Assembly (NCBI GenBank): GCA_009775365.1
Contig: VSPM01000006.1
Coordinates: 1-61,156, forward strand
Reading direction: 5' to 3'
Length of the DNA stretch: 61,156 bases
Source of the DNA: Muribaculaceae bacterium
GTDB lineage: Bacteria > Bacteroidota > Bacteroidia > Bacteroidales > Muribaculaceae
Part shown: positions 35,330 through 44,487 of the stretch, in pieces
How positions within the stretch are numbered: the stretch's first letter is position 1
Layout of the letters: each line of letters opens with the position of its first letter
Position numbers and translations under genes: made by a program
The notes under the pieces: model-generated
Databases searched by the model: none
Told to the model about the DNA's origin: nothing
What the model saw: the letters and a program-made list of their open reading frames with translations, nothing else

Positions 35330-36217
35330 TCAAAGTACATTGAGCACTTGCTCCTTCATCTGCTCAAGCTCGTCTTTCATCCTTACAACTATTTTCTGCA
35401 TTCCGGCATGGTTTGACTTAGAGCCGAGCGTATTGATTTCGCGCCCTATTTCCTGCGCAATAAACCCGAGTTTCTTCCCCTGCCCGGCCTCCGGATAACC
35501 GGTGTCACTCCCAAGTGTCTCCATGAAATAGTTGAGATGAGTGGCAAGACGCAGTTTTTCTTCTGTCACATCCAGTTTCTCTATATAAAATATGAGTTCC
35601 TGCTCAAGACGGCCTCTGTCGTATTCTATAGATGAAAGACGTGAAAGCTGCTCCTCAAGACGCTCGCGAATCTTAGGCACACGTTCCTCCTCTAATGGAG
35701 ACACCTCATCAAGCAACTGCCGGATCTTACCAATTTTCTCTATAAAGAAAGAATACAGTTTCCTGCCTTCCCTCCTTCTGAACTCTATTAGAGAGTCAAT
35801 TGCCTCATTGCAAGCACGGAAAAACGCATCCTCATCATCTTCTCCAATAGAGACCTGTTCGGATTTCATCGACTCCGGCATACGGAGCAACAAACCATAC
35901 CAATCTGTCGGCTCAGGAAGATTCAGGCTGGAACCCATTTCCTCAAGCTGCCGCTTGTATGCACCCAAAAGGTCGATATTGACCGTGGTGGATGGCTCCG
36001 CCACAAGATTCTCAACTGTGGCCGCAAGTTCCACTTTGCCACGCTCAAGTTTGGCGGCGATGGGATTGCGCATCGTCACTTCCATCTCCCTAAAATATGC
36101 AGGCACTCTTAGCGACAGATCCAACTGCTTGCTATTGAGCGATTTTATCTCCACCTTTACCCTCTTGGTCGAAGTCTGGGCGCTTCCGCGTCCGAACCCA
36201 GTCATTGATGAAATCAT
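35330..36217 (-). CDS. yicC: YicC family protein (putative endoribonuclease)
   Basis: The N-terminal MISSMTGFGRG matches the family start (E. coli begins MIRSMTAY) and the C-terminal DUF1732 region ends with EIGREINTLGSKSNHAGMQKIVVRMKDELEQMKEQVLNV. YicC has been reported to act as an endoribonuclease; no catalytic residue is assigned here. I use the ATG at 36217 because a -7 box at 36239-36246 excludes the upstream ATG at 36241. It opens the operon with gmk and nadD. Confidence 0.92.
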   Translation of the reverse strand: MISSMTGFGRGSAQTSTKRVKVEIKSLNSKQLDLSLRVPAYFREMEVTMRNPIAAKLERGKVELAATVENLVAEPSTTVNIDLLGAYKRQLEEMGSSLNLPEPTDWYGLLLRMPESMKSEQVSIGEDDEDAFFRACNEAIDSLIEFRRREGRKLYSFFIEKIGKIRQLLDEVSPLEEERVPKIRERLEEQLSRLSSIEYDRGRLEQELIFYIEKLDVTEEKLRLATHLNYFMETLGSDTGYPEAGQGKKLGFIAQEIGREINTLGSKSNHAGMQKIVVRMKDELEQMKEQVLNVL

Positions 36218-36238
36218 AGAAAACAAAGTTTTGAACTG

Positions 36239-36246
36239 CAAATATA
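36239..36246 (-). promoter_or_regulatory. -7 box for yicC operon
   Basis: Reads TATATTTG on the minus strand, matching TAnnTTTG. It predicts a very short leader to the ATG at 36217. A -33 element is not evident. Confidence 0.45.
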
Positions 36247-36406
36247 AGCATTTTTAATTTATCTCACCCTTTTTATTATTGCAAAATTCCAAATTTATGC
36301 GGCAATAAGGGTCTTCTTTAACTTTATTTGCTTTACATAGAGAAATCTTAAACATATATTTACGCACACTATTTTTACAAAAAATATTCTTTTTCTTTAT
36401 TTAACC

Positions 36407-36437
36407 TTTATTTTCTCATCAATTTTCATTATTTTTG
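36407..36437 (+). promoter_or_regulatory. Promoter for phosphoglucomutase gene
   Basis: TTTA (36407-36410), a 19-base spacer and TATTTTTG (36430-36437). The -33 element is one base off TTTG. The intergenic stretch 36247-36568 is otherwise AT-rich and shows nothing else; the leader would be about 125 bases. Confidence 0.5.
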
Positions 36438-36568
36438 CGTTTAGTTTTAAAAACCGGACTAAATCTCGACGCATAACGGATATTACGAAAACAGAATCAA
36501 TCATCAACCTACCCGTATTCGTCGGCCGGAAACGATCAGTAAAAATAACCCAAATATCAGAATAACCA

Positions 36569-38320
36569 ATGAACAACGACGAATTATTAAAGACCGTCAA
36601 AGAGAAGGCCGAAAAATGGCTCGGCCCTCAATATGATGAAGAAACAAGAAAGGTTGTAAAAGAAATGCTCGAAGCCGAAGACAAGACTCCACTTATCGAC
36701 GCTTTCTATAAAGACCTCGAATTCGGAACAGGCGGCCTGCGCGGAATCATGGGCGCCGGCTCAAACCGAATGAATATCTACACTGTGGGCGCCGCCACTC
36801 AAGGACTTGCGAACTATCTTAACGACTGCTTCAAAGAGCTCCCGCAGATTACTGTGGCAATCGGACACGACGTGAGAAACAACTCTCGCAAGTTCGCTGA
36901 ACTTGCTGCCGACATTTTCTCTGCAAACGGGATCAAGGTGTATCTTTTCGAAGACTGCCGACCGGTGCCGGAAGTGTCTTACGCTATCCGCAAACTCGGA
37001 TGCCAGAGCGGAGTAATGGTAACTGCAAGCCACAACCCGAAGGAATATAACGGATATAAAGCATATTGGAGCGACGGAGCCCAGATGATCGCTCCTCACG
37101 ACGTAGAAACCATCGCTTATGTCAACGCCATAACTTCAGTAGATCAGATCAAGTTCAAACCGAACAAAGACCTTATCCAGGTTATCGGCAAAGACATCGA
37201 CGAGCAGTATCTAAACGACATTAAGTCTCTCTCTCTCTCTCCGGAAGTAGACAAAAAACATGCCGACATGAAGATTGTCTACACTCCTATCCATGGCACC
37301 GGCGGTATGCTCGTGTTTGACTCCCTCAAGAAATGGGGATTCGAGAATGTTATCCATGTGCCGGAACAAGACCTCAGAAGCGGCGACTTCCCCACTGTAG
37401 TCTCTCCTAACCCTGAGAACTCCGAAGCCATGACAATGGGCATTGCCAAGGCTAAAGAGACTGGAGCAAGCATTGTTGTGGCCTCCGACCCTGACGCTGA
37501 CCGCATCGGCCTCGTGGTTCGCGACAGCAAGGGAGAATACCAGCTTCTCAACGGCAATCAGATTGTGATGATTTTCCTCTACTATCTCATCACTCGCAAC
37601 CGCGAGCTCGGCAAACTCACCGGCAACGAGTATTGCGTGAAGACAATTGTCACAACCGAGACAATCAAACGCATTGCGGAAGCAAACAATGTGAAATGCT
37701 ATGACTGCTTCACCGGATTCAAATGGATTGCAGACGTGATGCGCAACCTCGAAGGCAAAGAGCGCTATCTCGGCGGCGGCGAGGAAAGCTATGGATTCCT
37801 TCCCGAAACTTTCGTGCGCGACAAAGACGCAGTGTCGTCTATCACTCTCATGTGCGAGATCGCCGCTTGGGCAGCAGAGAAAAACATGACTCTCTATGAA
37901 ATGCTTATCGACATCTATAAAGAGTATGGCTTCTCTCGCGAAAGAGGTGTGAGCGTGGTGCGCCCCGGAAAGTCAGGCGCAGATGAAATTGTGGCTATGA
38001 TGAAGAATTTCCGCGAAAATCCTCCCAAAGAACTGGCAGGGTCGCCGATTGCTTTCATTAAAGACTACTCAGACCTCAACTGTCTTGACGTGAAGACTGG
38101 CGAGACTGAAAAGATGAACTTCCCGACCACTTCCAATGTGCTTCAGTTCTTTACAGAAGCCGGCGACAAAGTTTCAGTGCGCCCTTCAGGCACAGAGCCC
38201 AAAATAAAGTTCTATGTAGAAGTGCGCGAAGATCTTCCCTCTGCCGACAAATATGAAGAGACTGTCAAGAAAGCGGAAGACAAAATCAACCGCGTTCTTG
38301 CCGACTTGGGCGTGAAGTAA
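36569..38320 (+). CDS. pgm: Phosphoglucomutase / phosphomannomutase
   Basis: Interconverts hexose 1- and 6-phosphates for glycolysis and sugar-nucleotide supply. GVMVTASHNPKEYNGYK holds the phosphoserine, DPDADRIGLVVRD the magnesium aspartates, GGGEESYGFLP the sugar-binding loop and RPSGTEPKIKFYVEVR the phosphate-binding loop. At 583 residues it belongs to the long PGM2-like branch rather than the 450-residue PMM/GlmM type. It has its own promoter and a clear terminator. Confidence 0.95.
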   Translation: MNNDELLKTVKEKAEKWLGPQYDEETRKVVKEMLEAEDKTPLIDAFYKDLEFGTGGLRGIMGAGSNRMNIYTVGAATQGLANYLNDCFKELPQITVAIGHDVRNNSRKFAELAADIFSANGIKVYLFEDCRPVPEVSYAIRKLGCQSGVMVTASHNPKEYNGYKAYWSDGAQMIAPHDVETIAYVNAITSVDQIKFKPNKDLIQVIGKDIDEQYLNDIKSLSLSPEVDKKHADMKIVYTPIHGTGGMLVFDSLKKWGFENVIHVPEQDLRSGDFPTVVSPNPENSEAMTMGIAKAKETGASIVVASDPDADRIGLVVRDSKGEYQLLNGNQIVMIFLYYLITRNRELGKLTGNEYCVKTIVTTETIKRIAEANNVKCYDCFTGFKWIADVMRNLEGKERYLGGGEESYGFLPETFVRDKDAVSSITLMCEIAAWAAEKNMTLYEMLIDIYKEYGFSRERGVSVVRPGKSGADEIVAMMKNFRENPPKELAGSPIAFIKDYSDLNCLDVKTGETEKMNFPTTSNVLQFFTEAGDKVSVRPSGTEPKIKFYVEVREDLPSADKYEETVKKAEDKINRVLADLGVK

Positions 38321-38350
38321 AAAAATATTACAGAATCATCAGAATTCCAT

Positions 38351-38386
38351 GCAGGGTAATGGCTCAACCATTGCCCTGCTTTTTTT
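38351..38386 (+). terminator. Terminator of phosphoglucomutase gene
   Basis: GCAGGGTAATGG pairs with CCATTGCCCTGC (one G-U pair) around a CTCAA loop and is followed by seven T. Confidence 0.9.
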
Positions 38387-38427
38387 GTTGAATAGATAAC
38401 TATATTGTATTTTTTCAATCATTCGCT

Positions 38428-39936
38428 TTGGAAATGACAAATAATCTGTCGGCTAAATATCTTAAAATATTTGTGGCTATGCTCTTTATAGCATTAGCCT
38501 CGTTGCCTTTGCCCGCACAGATTCCCATAAAGTATCACACCACCGCTCTTGTTCCTCCTGATTCAGCCGACGTGACAAGAATGACAAAGCGCCATTTCTG
38601 GAGAGCCGCCGGCGAAGTAGCCGGATTCAACATCGGTCTCTGGGCTTTCGACAGATATGTGCAACGTGGCGACTGGGCCTACATTTCCTTCAACACGATA
38701 AAAGAGAATTTCAGGCACGGCTTTCTTTGGGACAATGACAACCTGGGCACCAACACTTTCCTTCACCCCTACAACGGAAGCCTGTATTTCAATGCCGCAA
38801 GGGCAAACGGCTTTAATTTCTGGCAGTCCGAACTTTTTGCAATCGGCGGAAGCGGAATGTGGGAATTGTTTATGGAAAGGGAATACCCTTCTACAAATGA
38901 TTTTATTGCCACTCCCATCGGGGGAGCGGCAATAGGCGAGATTCTTTTTCGTGCATCAGACGCAGTGCTCGACGACCGACTTACCGGAGAATCTCGATTT
39001 GAAAGAGAACTTGCTTGCTTCATTCTCTCCCCCATGAGAGGCATAAACCGCATAATCACAGGCGAAGCCTGGAAAGTGAGGCCGACTCGCGGACGCCTTT
39101 ACGGCACTCCCAACTTTGCGGTCAGAGTGTCGGCCGGCTACAAGATGCTGCAATACAACGGCCACATGCGCAACATTCACCAAGGAGTGGCCGCACAAAT
39201 CGACGTGGAATATGGCGACAGGTTTGAAGTGAAGTCAACCAAGCCATATGACTATTTCACATTAAAGGCAGAACTGCAAGGACTGAAAACCCAGCCCATA
39301 CTCACACAAATCGAAATAAAAGGCCGACTGCTGGCTCGCGAAATATTCGACAACTATCGATCAAAAGGCAGCATCGGGCTGTATCAGCACTTCGACTTCT
39401 TTGACAGCGACACAATCGACAACCTGAAGAAGGTGCCTTTTAAACTGGGAATACCGGCAAGCGTGGGAGCCGGATTCATGTTCCGCGACATTGAAAGAGC
39501 CCACTGGGTGTTTGATTGCTTTGCCCATGCCAACATAGTGGCTCTCGGCTCTATCCTGTCCGACCACTATCAGACAGACGACAGAAACTACAACTGGGCA
39601 TCAGGATTCTCTCTGAAAGGGGGTATGAACATTGTGTTTAACAAAGACAAATTCGCATTTTCTGTCTCTCACAACTATTTCAGGCTTTTCACCTGGAAAG
39701 GATACCATTACGGAACCGACCTGAGAGTTGTCAACTTCCGCAACCTCAACGTGATGGGCGACGTCTCCGTGGCCTCTCTCAACATGACTGAGATAAGAGC
39801 CGATTTCAAGATATGGAAAAAACTGTTTGGAACCGTGCTATTCACCAACTACTATCGGTCATCGCATTATCGCGACTACCCCGACGTGCGCACAAACTCC
39901 ACCTCCCTCGCCCTCATGCTTTCCTATAAGTTATAA
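38428..39936 (+). CDS. DUF3943 outer-membrane-associated protein
   Basis: A 502-residue exported protein: YLKIFVAMLFIALASLPLPAQ is the signal peptide. The central part (AGEVAGFNIGLWAFDRY, NTIKENFRHGFLWDNDNLGTN, HPYNGSLYFNAARANGF, YPSTNDFIATPIGGAAIGE) matches the DUF3943 family. The C-terminal half alternates aromatic and polar residues and ends in ALMLSYKL, as expected of a beta-barrel reaching the outer membrane. Function unknown. Start may also be six bases later at 38434. No same-strand partner is close; it follows a terminator. Confidence 0.8.
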   Translation: MEMTNNLSAKYLKIFVAMLFIALASLPLPAQIPIKYHTTALVPPDSADVTRMTKRHFWRAAGEVAGFNIGLWAFDRYVQRGDWAYISFNTIKENFRHGFLWDNDNLGTNTFLHPYNGSLYFNAARANGFNFWQSELFAIGGSGMWELFMEREYPSTNDFIATPIGGAAIGEILFRASDAVLDDRLTGESRFERELACFILSPMRGINRIITGEAWKVRPTRGRLYGTPNFAVRVSAGYKMLQYNGHMRNIHQGVAAQIDVEYGDRFEVKSTKPYDYFTLKAELQGLKTQPILTQIEIKGRLLAREIFDNYRSKGSIGLYQHFDFFDSDTIDNLKKVPFKLGIPASVGAGFMFRDIERAHWVFDCFAHANIVALGSILSDHYQTDDRNYNWASGFSLKGGMNIVFNKDKFAFSVSHNYFRLFTWKGYHYGTDLRVVNFRNLNVMGDVSVASLNMTEIRADFKIWKKLFGTVLFTNYYRSSHYRDYPDVRTNSTSLALMLSYKL

Positions 39937-40085
39937 AAACACACTCTAAAGCCATTACAAATGCAATCGACAATTATTTGGCCAAGTGAGATTGCATATT
40001 CAGAATAGCTTTATATCCGGTTTATTACAATCGCACAACTCAAAAAAAAACACACGCCGCAAAAAAATTGGATACTCTCCGTTAA

Positions 40086-40115
40086 TTTAAATCTAAAGGA
40101 TTTTTTGTAATTTTG
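40086..40115 (+). promoter_or_regulatory. Probable promoter for PurF-like gene
   Basis: TAATTTTG at 40108-40115 fits the -7 element; TTTA at 40086-40089 is a weak -33 element with an 18-base spacer. The leader would be about 22 bases. Confidence 0.45.
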
Positions 40116-40144
40116 CAGCCAGAAACATCAAATAATTCATTTCT

Positions 40145-41611
40145 ATGGGAGGTTTTTTCGGAGCAGCATCCAAGGGTGCCTGCCGAAACGAACTATTTTA
40201 TGGAGTTGACTACAACTCTCATCTTGGAACACGCAGAGCCGGCATGGCCACTTTCGACTCGGAAGACAATTGCTTCTGCCGCAGTATCCACAGCATCGAA
40301 AACACTTATTTCCGCACCAAGTTTGAAGACGAACTTCCAAAGTTCAAGGGTGATATAGGAATCGGCGTTATCAGCGACAACGACCCTCAGCCGATCATTA
40401 TCAATTCCCATCTCGGAAAATTCGCTATCGTGACTGTTGCCAAAGTCTGCAACATGGATCAACTCGAGAAGGAACTTCTTGACGAGGGCGCACACTTTGG
40501 GGAGTTGAGTTCAGGACGCACAAACCAGACTGAACTTATAGCCCTTCTTATCAACAGGGGAAAAAACTTTGCAGAAGGGATAGCCCATATGTTTGAAAGA
40601 ATCGAAGGCTCTTGCTCACTGCTGATCCTTACTGAAAACTCCATTATTGCCGCACGCGACCAACTCGGACGCACCCCAATCATTCTTGGCAAAAAAACCG
40701 ACGGCTCAGGATTCGCGGCCTCTTCTGAATCTACCGCATTTCCGAACCTCGGCTACGAACATTATCGCGACCTTGGCCCGGGAGAAGTGGTAGAAATCAC
40801 TGCCAACGACATAAAGGTCATAACCCCGGCCGGCAAAGACATGCAGATCTGCTCGTTCTTATGGGTTTATTACGGATTCCCGACATCTTCATATGAAGGC
40901 ACAAATGTTGAAGACATGCGTTTCAAGTCAGGATTCGAGATGGGCAAGAATGACGAAAATGAAGTGGACTGCGCAGCCGGCATACCTGATTCCGGAGTCG
41001 GCATGGCTCTCGGATATGCCGCCGGCAAAGGGGTGCCCTATCGTCGCTGCATATCAAAATACACCCCTACCTGGCCACGCAGTTTCACTCCGTCAGAGCA
41101 ATCTCGCCGCAATCTCGTAGCCAAGATGAAACTCGTGCCAAACGGCGCCATGCTTTACGATCAAAGGGCGCTTCTTTGCGACGACTCTATTGTGCGCGGC
41201 ACTCAGCTTACCGACAATGTGCAGGACCTCTACAATCTTGGAGCAAAAGAGGTGCATATAAGAATCGCGTGCCCCCCTCTTATCTATAGTTGTCCCTTTA
41301 TAGGATTCACGTCATCCAAGAGCGACATGGAGCTCCTCACTCGCAGAATAATAGGCGACCTTGAAGGCGACCCAAACAAGAATCTCGACAAGTATGCCAC
41401 CACCAACTCTCCGGAATACAACACTCTTGTTGACAAAATTCGCGAGCGTTTCAATCTCACATCTCTCAAATTCAATCCCATTGAAACCCTTGTAGAATCT
41501 ATCGGCCTCCCCAAAGAGCGCATATGCACCCATTGCTTCGACGGCAGCAGCCGATTCCATCCCTGCCCCGGATGCAAACACGCTTCCAAAACCGACTGTT
41601 CTGAGAAATGA
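40145..41611 (+). CDS. PurF-like amidophosphoribosyltransferase lacking nucleophile Cys
   Basis: The fold is that of glutamine PRPP amidotransferase: the PRPP motif reads LLCDDSIVRGTQ, and cysteines equivalent to all four iron-sulfur ligands of the B. subtilis enzyme are visible (ICSFLWVYYG, SCPFIGF, ICTHCFDG). But the N-terminus is MGGFFGAASKG, where the family has the catalytic cysteine followed by G-x-F-G, and the glutamine-binding HRGQEG region reads LGTRRAG. So the glutaminase site appears dead. It could work with free ammonia, or be a paralogue with another role. An extra CPGC near the C-terminus is unusual. A terminator follows. Confidence 0.85.
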   Translation: MGGFFGAASKGACRNELFYGVDYNSHLGTRRAGMATFDSEDNCFCRSIHSIENTYFRTKFEDELPKFKGDIGIGVISDNDPQPIIINSHLGKFAIVTVAKVCNMDQLEKELLDEGAHFGELSSGRTNQTELIALLINRGKNFAEGIAHMFERIEGSCSLLILTENSIIAARDQLGRTPIILGKKTDGSGFAASSESTAFPNLGYEHYRDLGPGEVVEITANDIKVITPAGKDMQICSFLWVYYGFPTSSYEGTNVEDMRFKSGFEMGKNDENEVDCAAGIPDSGVGMALGYAAGKGVPYRRCISKYTPTWPRSFTPSEQSRRNLVAKMKLVPNGAMLYDQRALLCDDSIVRGTQLTDNVQDLYNLGAKEVHIRIACPPLIYSCPFIGFTSSKSDMELLTRRIIGDLEGDPNKNLDKYATTNSPEYNTLVDKIRERFNLTSLKFNPIETLVESIGLPKERICTHCFDGSSRFHPCPGCKHASKTDCSEK

Positions 41612-41687
41612 TAGGTGTTGGCATAGCTATGATTGCAGATATTCTATAAAAAATTATTGCCAAAACAGCATTAACATATTTTATACG

Positions 41688-41728
41688 ACAGCGTTGCCAC
41701 GCTATAATTGTGGCAACACTGTTTTTTT
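41688..41728 (+). terminator. Terminator of PurF-like gene
   Basis: ACAGCGTTGCCAC / GTGGCAACACTGT (one mismatch) with a 9-base loop, followed by seven T. Confidence 0.85.
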
Positions 41729-41839
41729 CATGCCATATAACAATAGAAGCTGTTTCAACTAATTGATGAAAGTTAAAATAATGAATACCTTGCAGACTTT
41801 GAAAAAAATTATTAATTTCACACCGGAATCTGATATGAA

Positions 41840-42682
41840 ATGAAAAAACTTTTATCCGTAATCCCGGCCATTCTTTTATTTGCATCTTGCTCTGAAGAGC
41901 AAGACCAAAATTTATCTACCCCAAATGTAATTCCTAAAATTATTGCCAGACAATCATGCTATAGAATTCTCGCCATAGGCAATAGTTTTACGGAAGACGC
42001 CACAAGGCACATCCCATCGCTACTCAACAACAATAATGAGAATGACGTATATTTTGCAATACTGACTCGCGGAGGGTCATCATTGCAAAACCACTGGGAC
42101 AATCATTTGGACAATAAAACTTCTTATTCTTTCAAATATTGTTTCTGCGGGGAATGGCTTTCGGCCGACATCAAGACTGTCAACAGCGCGTTAGACTTCG
42201 TTGACTGGGACATCGTCGTCCTCCAGCAGGTTTCAGACCTTTCAGGCGACTACTCAACATACCAGCCATATCTTGACAATCTTATTCAGTTGTCTAAAGA
42301 TTGTAATGAAGATCCGCTGATTGCATGGAACATGACCTGGGCCTACTCTTCAAATTCATCGCATCCCGCTTTTTCAAGATACGGAAAAGACCGTTCTAAA
42401 ATGTATGAATCAATCGAGAATGCTGTCTTGACCATGATAAACGATTCAACTGGCATCGATATCGTTATTCCAACAGGAAGACTTATTGAAAATCTTCGCT
42501 ATTCACATTTCAACACCCCAAACGACTTAACCCGCGACGGCTATCATCTTGACAAAGGTTTCCCTTGCCTTATGCTATCATATCTATGGCATGAGATGCT
42601 TATAACGCCAAACACTTCTGTAAGCGTTTTCCCCGACTCGCTGTCCGCATTCAAAGACTCTATAATTCTTTCACATCAATAA
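41840..42682 (+). CDS. DUF4886 SGNH-hydrolase-like lipoprotein
   Basis: MKKLLSVIPAILLFASCSEE is a lipoprotein signal with lipobox FASC. ILAIGNSFTEDATRHIP is the first DUF4886 block with a possible nucleophilic serine, VVLQQVSDLSGDY is a second block, and DGYHLDKG near the end gives the D-x-x-H pair of SGNH esterases. It may remove acyl groups from carbohydrates outside the cell; the substrate is unknown. No glycan-use genes are adjacent. The gene ends shortly before a perfect 60-base palindrome. Confidence 0.82.
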   Translation: MKKLLSVIPAILLFASCSEEQDQNLSTPNVIPKIIARQSCYRILAIGNSFTEDATRHIPSLLNNNNENDVYFAILTRGGSSLQNHWDNHLDNKTSYSFKYCFCGEWLSADIKTVNSALDFVDWDIVVLQQVSDLSGDYSTYQPYLDNLIQLSKDCNEDPLIAWNMTWAYSSNSSHPAFSRYGKDRSKMYESIENAVLTMINDSTGIDIVIPTGRLIENLRYSHFNTPNDLTRDGYHLDKGFPCLMLSYLWHEMLITPNTSVSVFPDSLSAFKDSIILSHQ

Positions 42683-42688
42683 CCACGA

Positions 42689-42748
42689 ACGCACAAAAAT
42701 ATAATGCGAGCAGGTGCCGGCACCTGCTCGCATTATATTTTTGTGCGT
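42689..42748. terminator. Perfect 30-bp palindrome, bidirectional terminator
   Basis: Sixty bases form a completely matched inverted repeat centred between 42718 and 42719 with no spacer. Arms run from ACGCACAAAAATATAATGCG to the centre GGTGCC / GGCACC. It sits between the convergent DUF4886 and CoA-transferase genes, and the T-rich outer arm on each strand would act as the U-tract, so it should stop transcription both ways. Confidence 0.8.
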
Positions 42749-42762
42749 AATCGATATGCTGA

Positions 42763-44262
42763 TTAATACTTTGAGAAATCGACGTTGCGCATGTCGCCGG
42801 AGTTGATGAACTCGGTGTGGAACGCAAGAGAAGCGGCAAGGCTGTGAGGTGTCTGGCCGCCTACTCTGTTTTCTCCAAGTTTCAGATAGTCGCGGAGCAA
42901 CTCTTTGTATTCCGGATGAACACAGTTGTCGATGATTTCATGCGCTCTCTGCACAGGATCCTTGCCACGAAGGTCTGCGATACCCTGGTCTGTGATAAGA
43001 ATGTCGACAGAATGCTCTGTGTGGTCTACATGAGACACCATCGGAACGATGTTTGAAATCATGCCTCCCTTGGTGATTGACGGGCATGAGAAGATTGAGA
43101 TGTAAGCATTGCGGGTAAAGTCGCCTGAACCGCCGATGCCGTTCATCATCTTGGTGCCGGTAACGTGTGTTGAGTTCACATTTCCGAAGATGTCAGCCTC
43201 GAGAGCGGTGTTCATAGTGATTACACCTAAGCGGCGCACAACCTCGGGATTGTTTGAAATCTCAGCCGGACGAATGCAAAGTTTGTCTTTGTAGAAGTCA
43301 AGATTGCCGAGGAATTCCTCTTCCATGTGAGTGGAGACTGTGAGCGAACAAGTGCTGCCGAATTTGCAGCGGCCTTTCTTCATAAGGTCGAGCACTGCAT
43401 CCTGGATTACTTCAGTATACATTTCAAACGGCGGAATCTCCTTGGCGTCGGCAAGGCCGTAGAGCACTGCGTTAGCCACATTGCCCACGCCGCTCTGAAT
43501 CGGCAGGAACGAAGGAGGGATAATGCCTTTGCGCATCTCGCCGATGAGGAAGCTGCAGACGTTTGCACCGATGTGCTTGGTTGTCTCGTCAGGCTCTGTG
43601 AACGGCTTGATTTCGTCCATCTTGTCGGTCATGACCACGCCGACAATCTTCTCCGGATCAATCTTCACCACAGAAGAACCGATACGATCGCTGGGCTTGA
43701 ACACAGGAATCTCGCTACGATAAGGAGGGTCGAGCGGAATATAAATGTCATGAATTCCGTGAAGTTCTTTCGGAAGGGCGCTGTTAAGCTCGATAATCAC
43801 CTTTTTCGCGCACTTTGCGAAAGTCGGAGTATTACCCACGCCTGTGCCGAGCACTACAGAACCATCATCGAGAAGATCAGCAGCCTCAATCACCGCTATA
43901 TCCATACCGCCAAAGAAACCGTAACGAATCTTCTGAGCAAGTTCAGAAAGGTGAAGGTCAAAATAATGCACCTGATGCGCGTTGAGGCTCTTGCGAAGGT
44001 CGCCAAGGCTCTGATAAGGTGTGCGCATGTTCATTGCGTTGGCTCTCACAAGAGCTCCGTCGCAAAGATCGCTTGTAGAAGCGCCGGTGAATACATTGAT
44101 TTTGAAAGGTTTTCCTTCTGCGTGGAGACGTTCTGCCATTTCTGCCACTGCCACAGGCACCACTTTCGGTGTGCCGGCTGCGGTAAATCCTGAGAAACCC
44201 ACATTGTCGCCATCCTTAAAGAATGCAGCGGCTTCCTGGGGTGTTAAGATAGGAAATCTCAT
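42763..44262 (-). CDS. Acetyl-CoA hydrolase/transferase (succinyl-CoA:acetate CoA-transferase type)
   Basis: A family I CoA-transferase of 499 residues. GFSGFTAAGTPKVVP near the N-terminus, GVGNVANAVLYGL with the following PFEMYTEVIQD, whose glutamate is the likely CoA-thioester residue, and GIGGSGDFTRNAYISIFSCPS are characteristic. Members move CoA between succinyl-CoA or propionyl-CoA and acetate. In an anaerobic Bacteroidales this would connect succinate or propionate formation with acetate; the exact acid pair is not readable. The 225-base upstream gap holds an 8-base perfect hairpin (GAAACAGC / GCTGTTTC, 44311-44330) but no clear promoter. Confidence 0.9.
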   Translation of the reverse strand: MRFPILTPQEAAAFFKDGDNVGFSGFTAAGTPKVVPVAVAEMAERLHAEGKPFKINVFTGASTSDLCDGALVRANAMNMRTPYQSLGDLRKSLNAHQVHYFDLHLSELAQKIRYGFFGGMDIAVIEAADLLDDGSVVLGTGVGNTPTFAKCAKKVIIELNSALPKELHGIHDIYIPLDPPYRSEIPVFKPSDRIGSSVVKIDPEKIVGVVMTDKMDEIKPFTEPDETTKHIGANVCSFLIGEMRKGIIPPSFLPIQSGVGNVANAVLYGLADAKEIPPFEMYTEVIQDAVLDLMKKGRCKFGSTCSLTVSTHMEEEFLGNLDFYKDKLCIRPAEISNNPEVVRRLGVITMNTALEADIFGNVNSTHVTGTKMMNGIGGSGDFTRNAYISIFSCPSITKGGMISNIVPMVSHVDHTEHSVDILITDQGIADLRGKDPVQRAHEIIDNCVHPEYKELLRDYLKLGENRVGGQTPHSLAASLAFHTEFINSGDMRNVDFSKY

Positions 44263-44487
44263 TGCTGTTATTGTGTTTTATAAAATTAGATTTTATGGCT
44301 CTTATATCATGAAACAGCCTTTGCTGTTTCTAACCGCGAAATTAAGCAATTAATTCCATTAATACAAAATCTGAACGTGGAATCTAATTAAATTCGTGCC
44401 CAACCGACAACGTTGACACAATATTCGAGCGCGATAAACCGTGCATTCATCCTGCTTGTTATAGTTTAAACAAATAATTCCACTGCC

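Noticed and set aside
43327..44193. 288-codon open frame antisense to the CoA-transferase
   Set aside because: His/Cys-rich product without motifs, opposite a well-supported enzyme.
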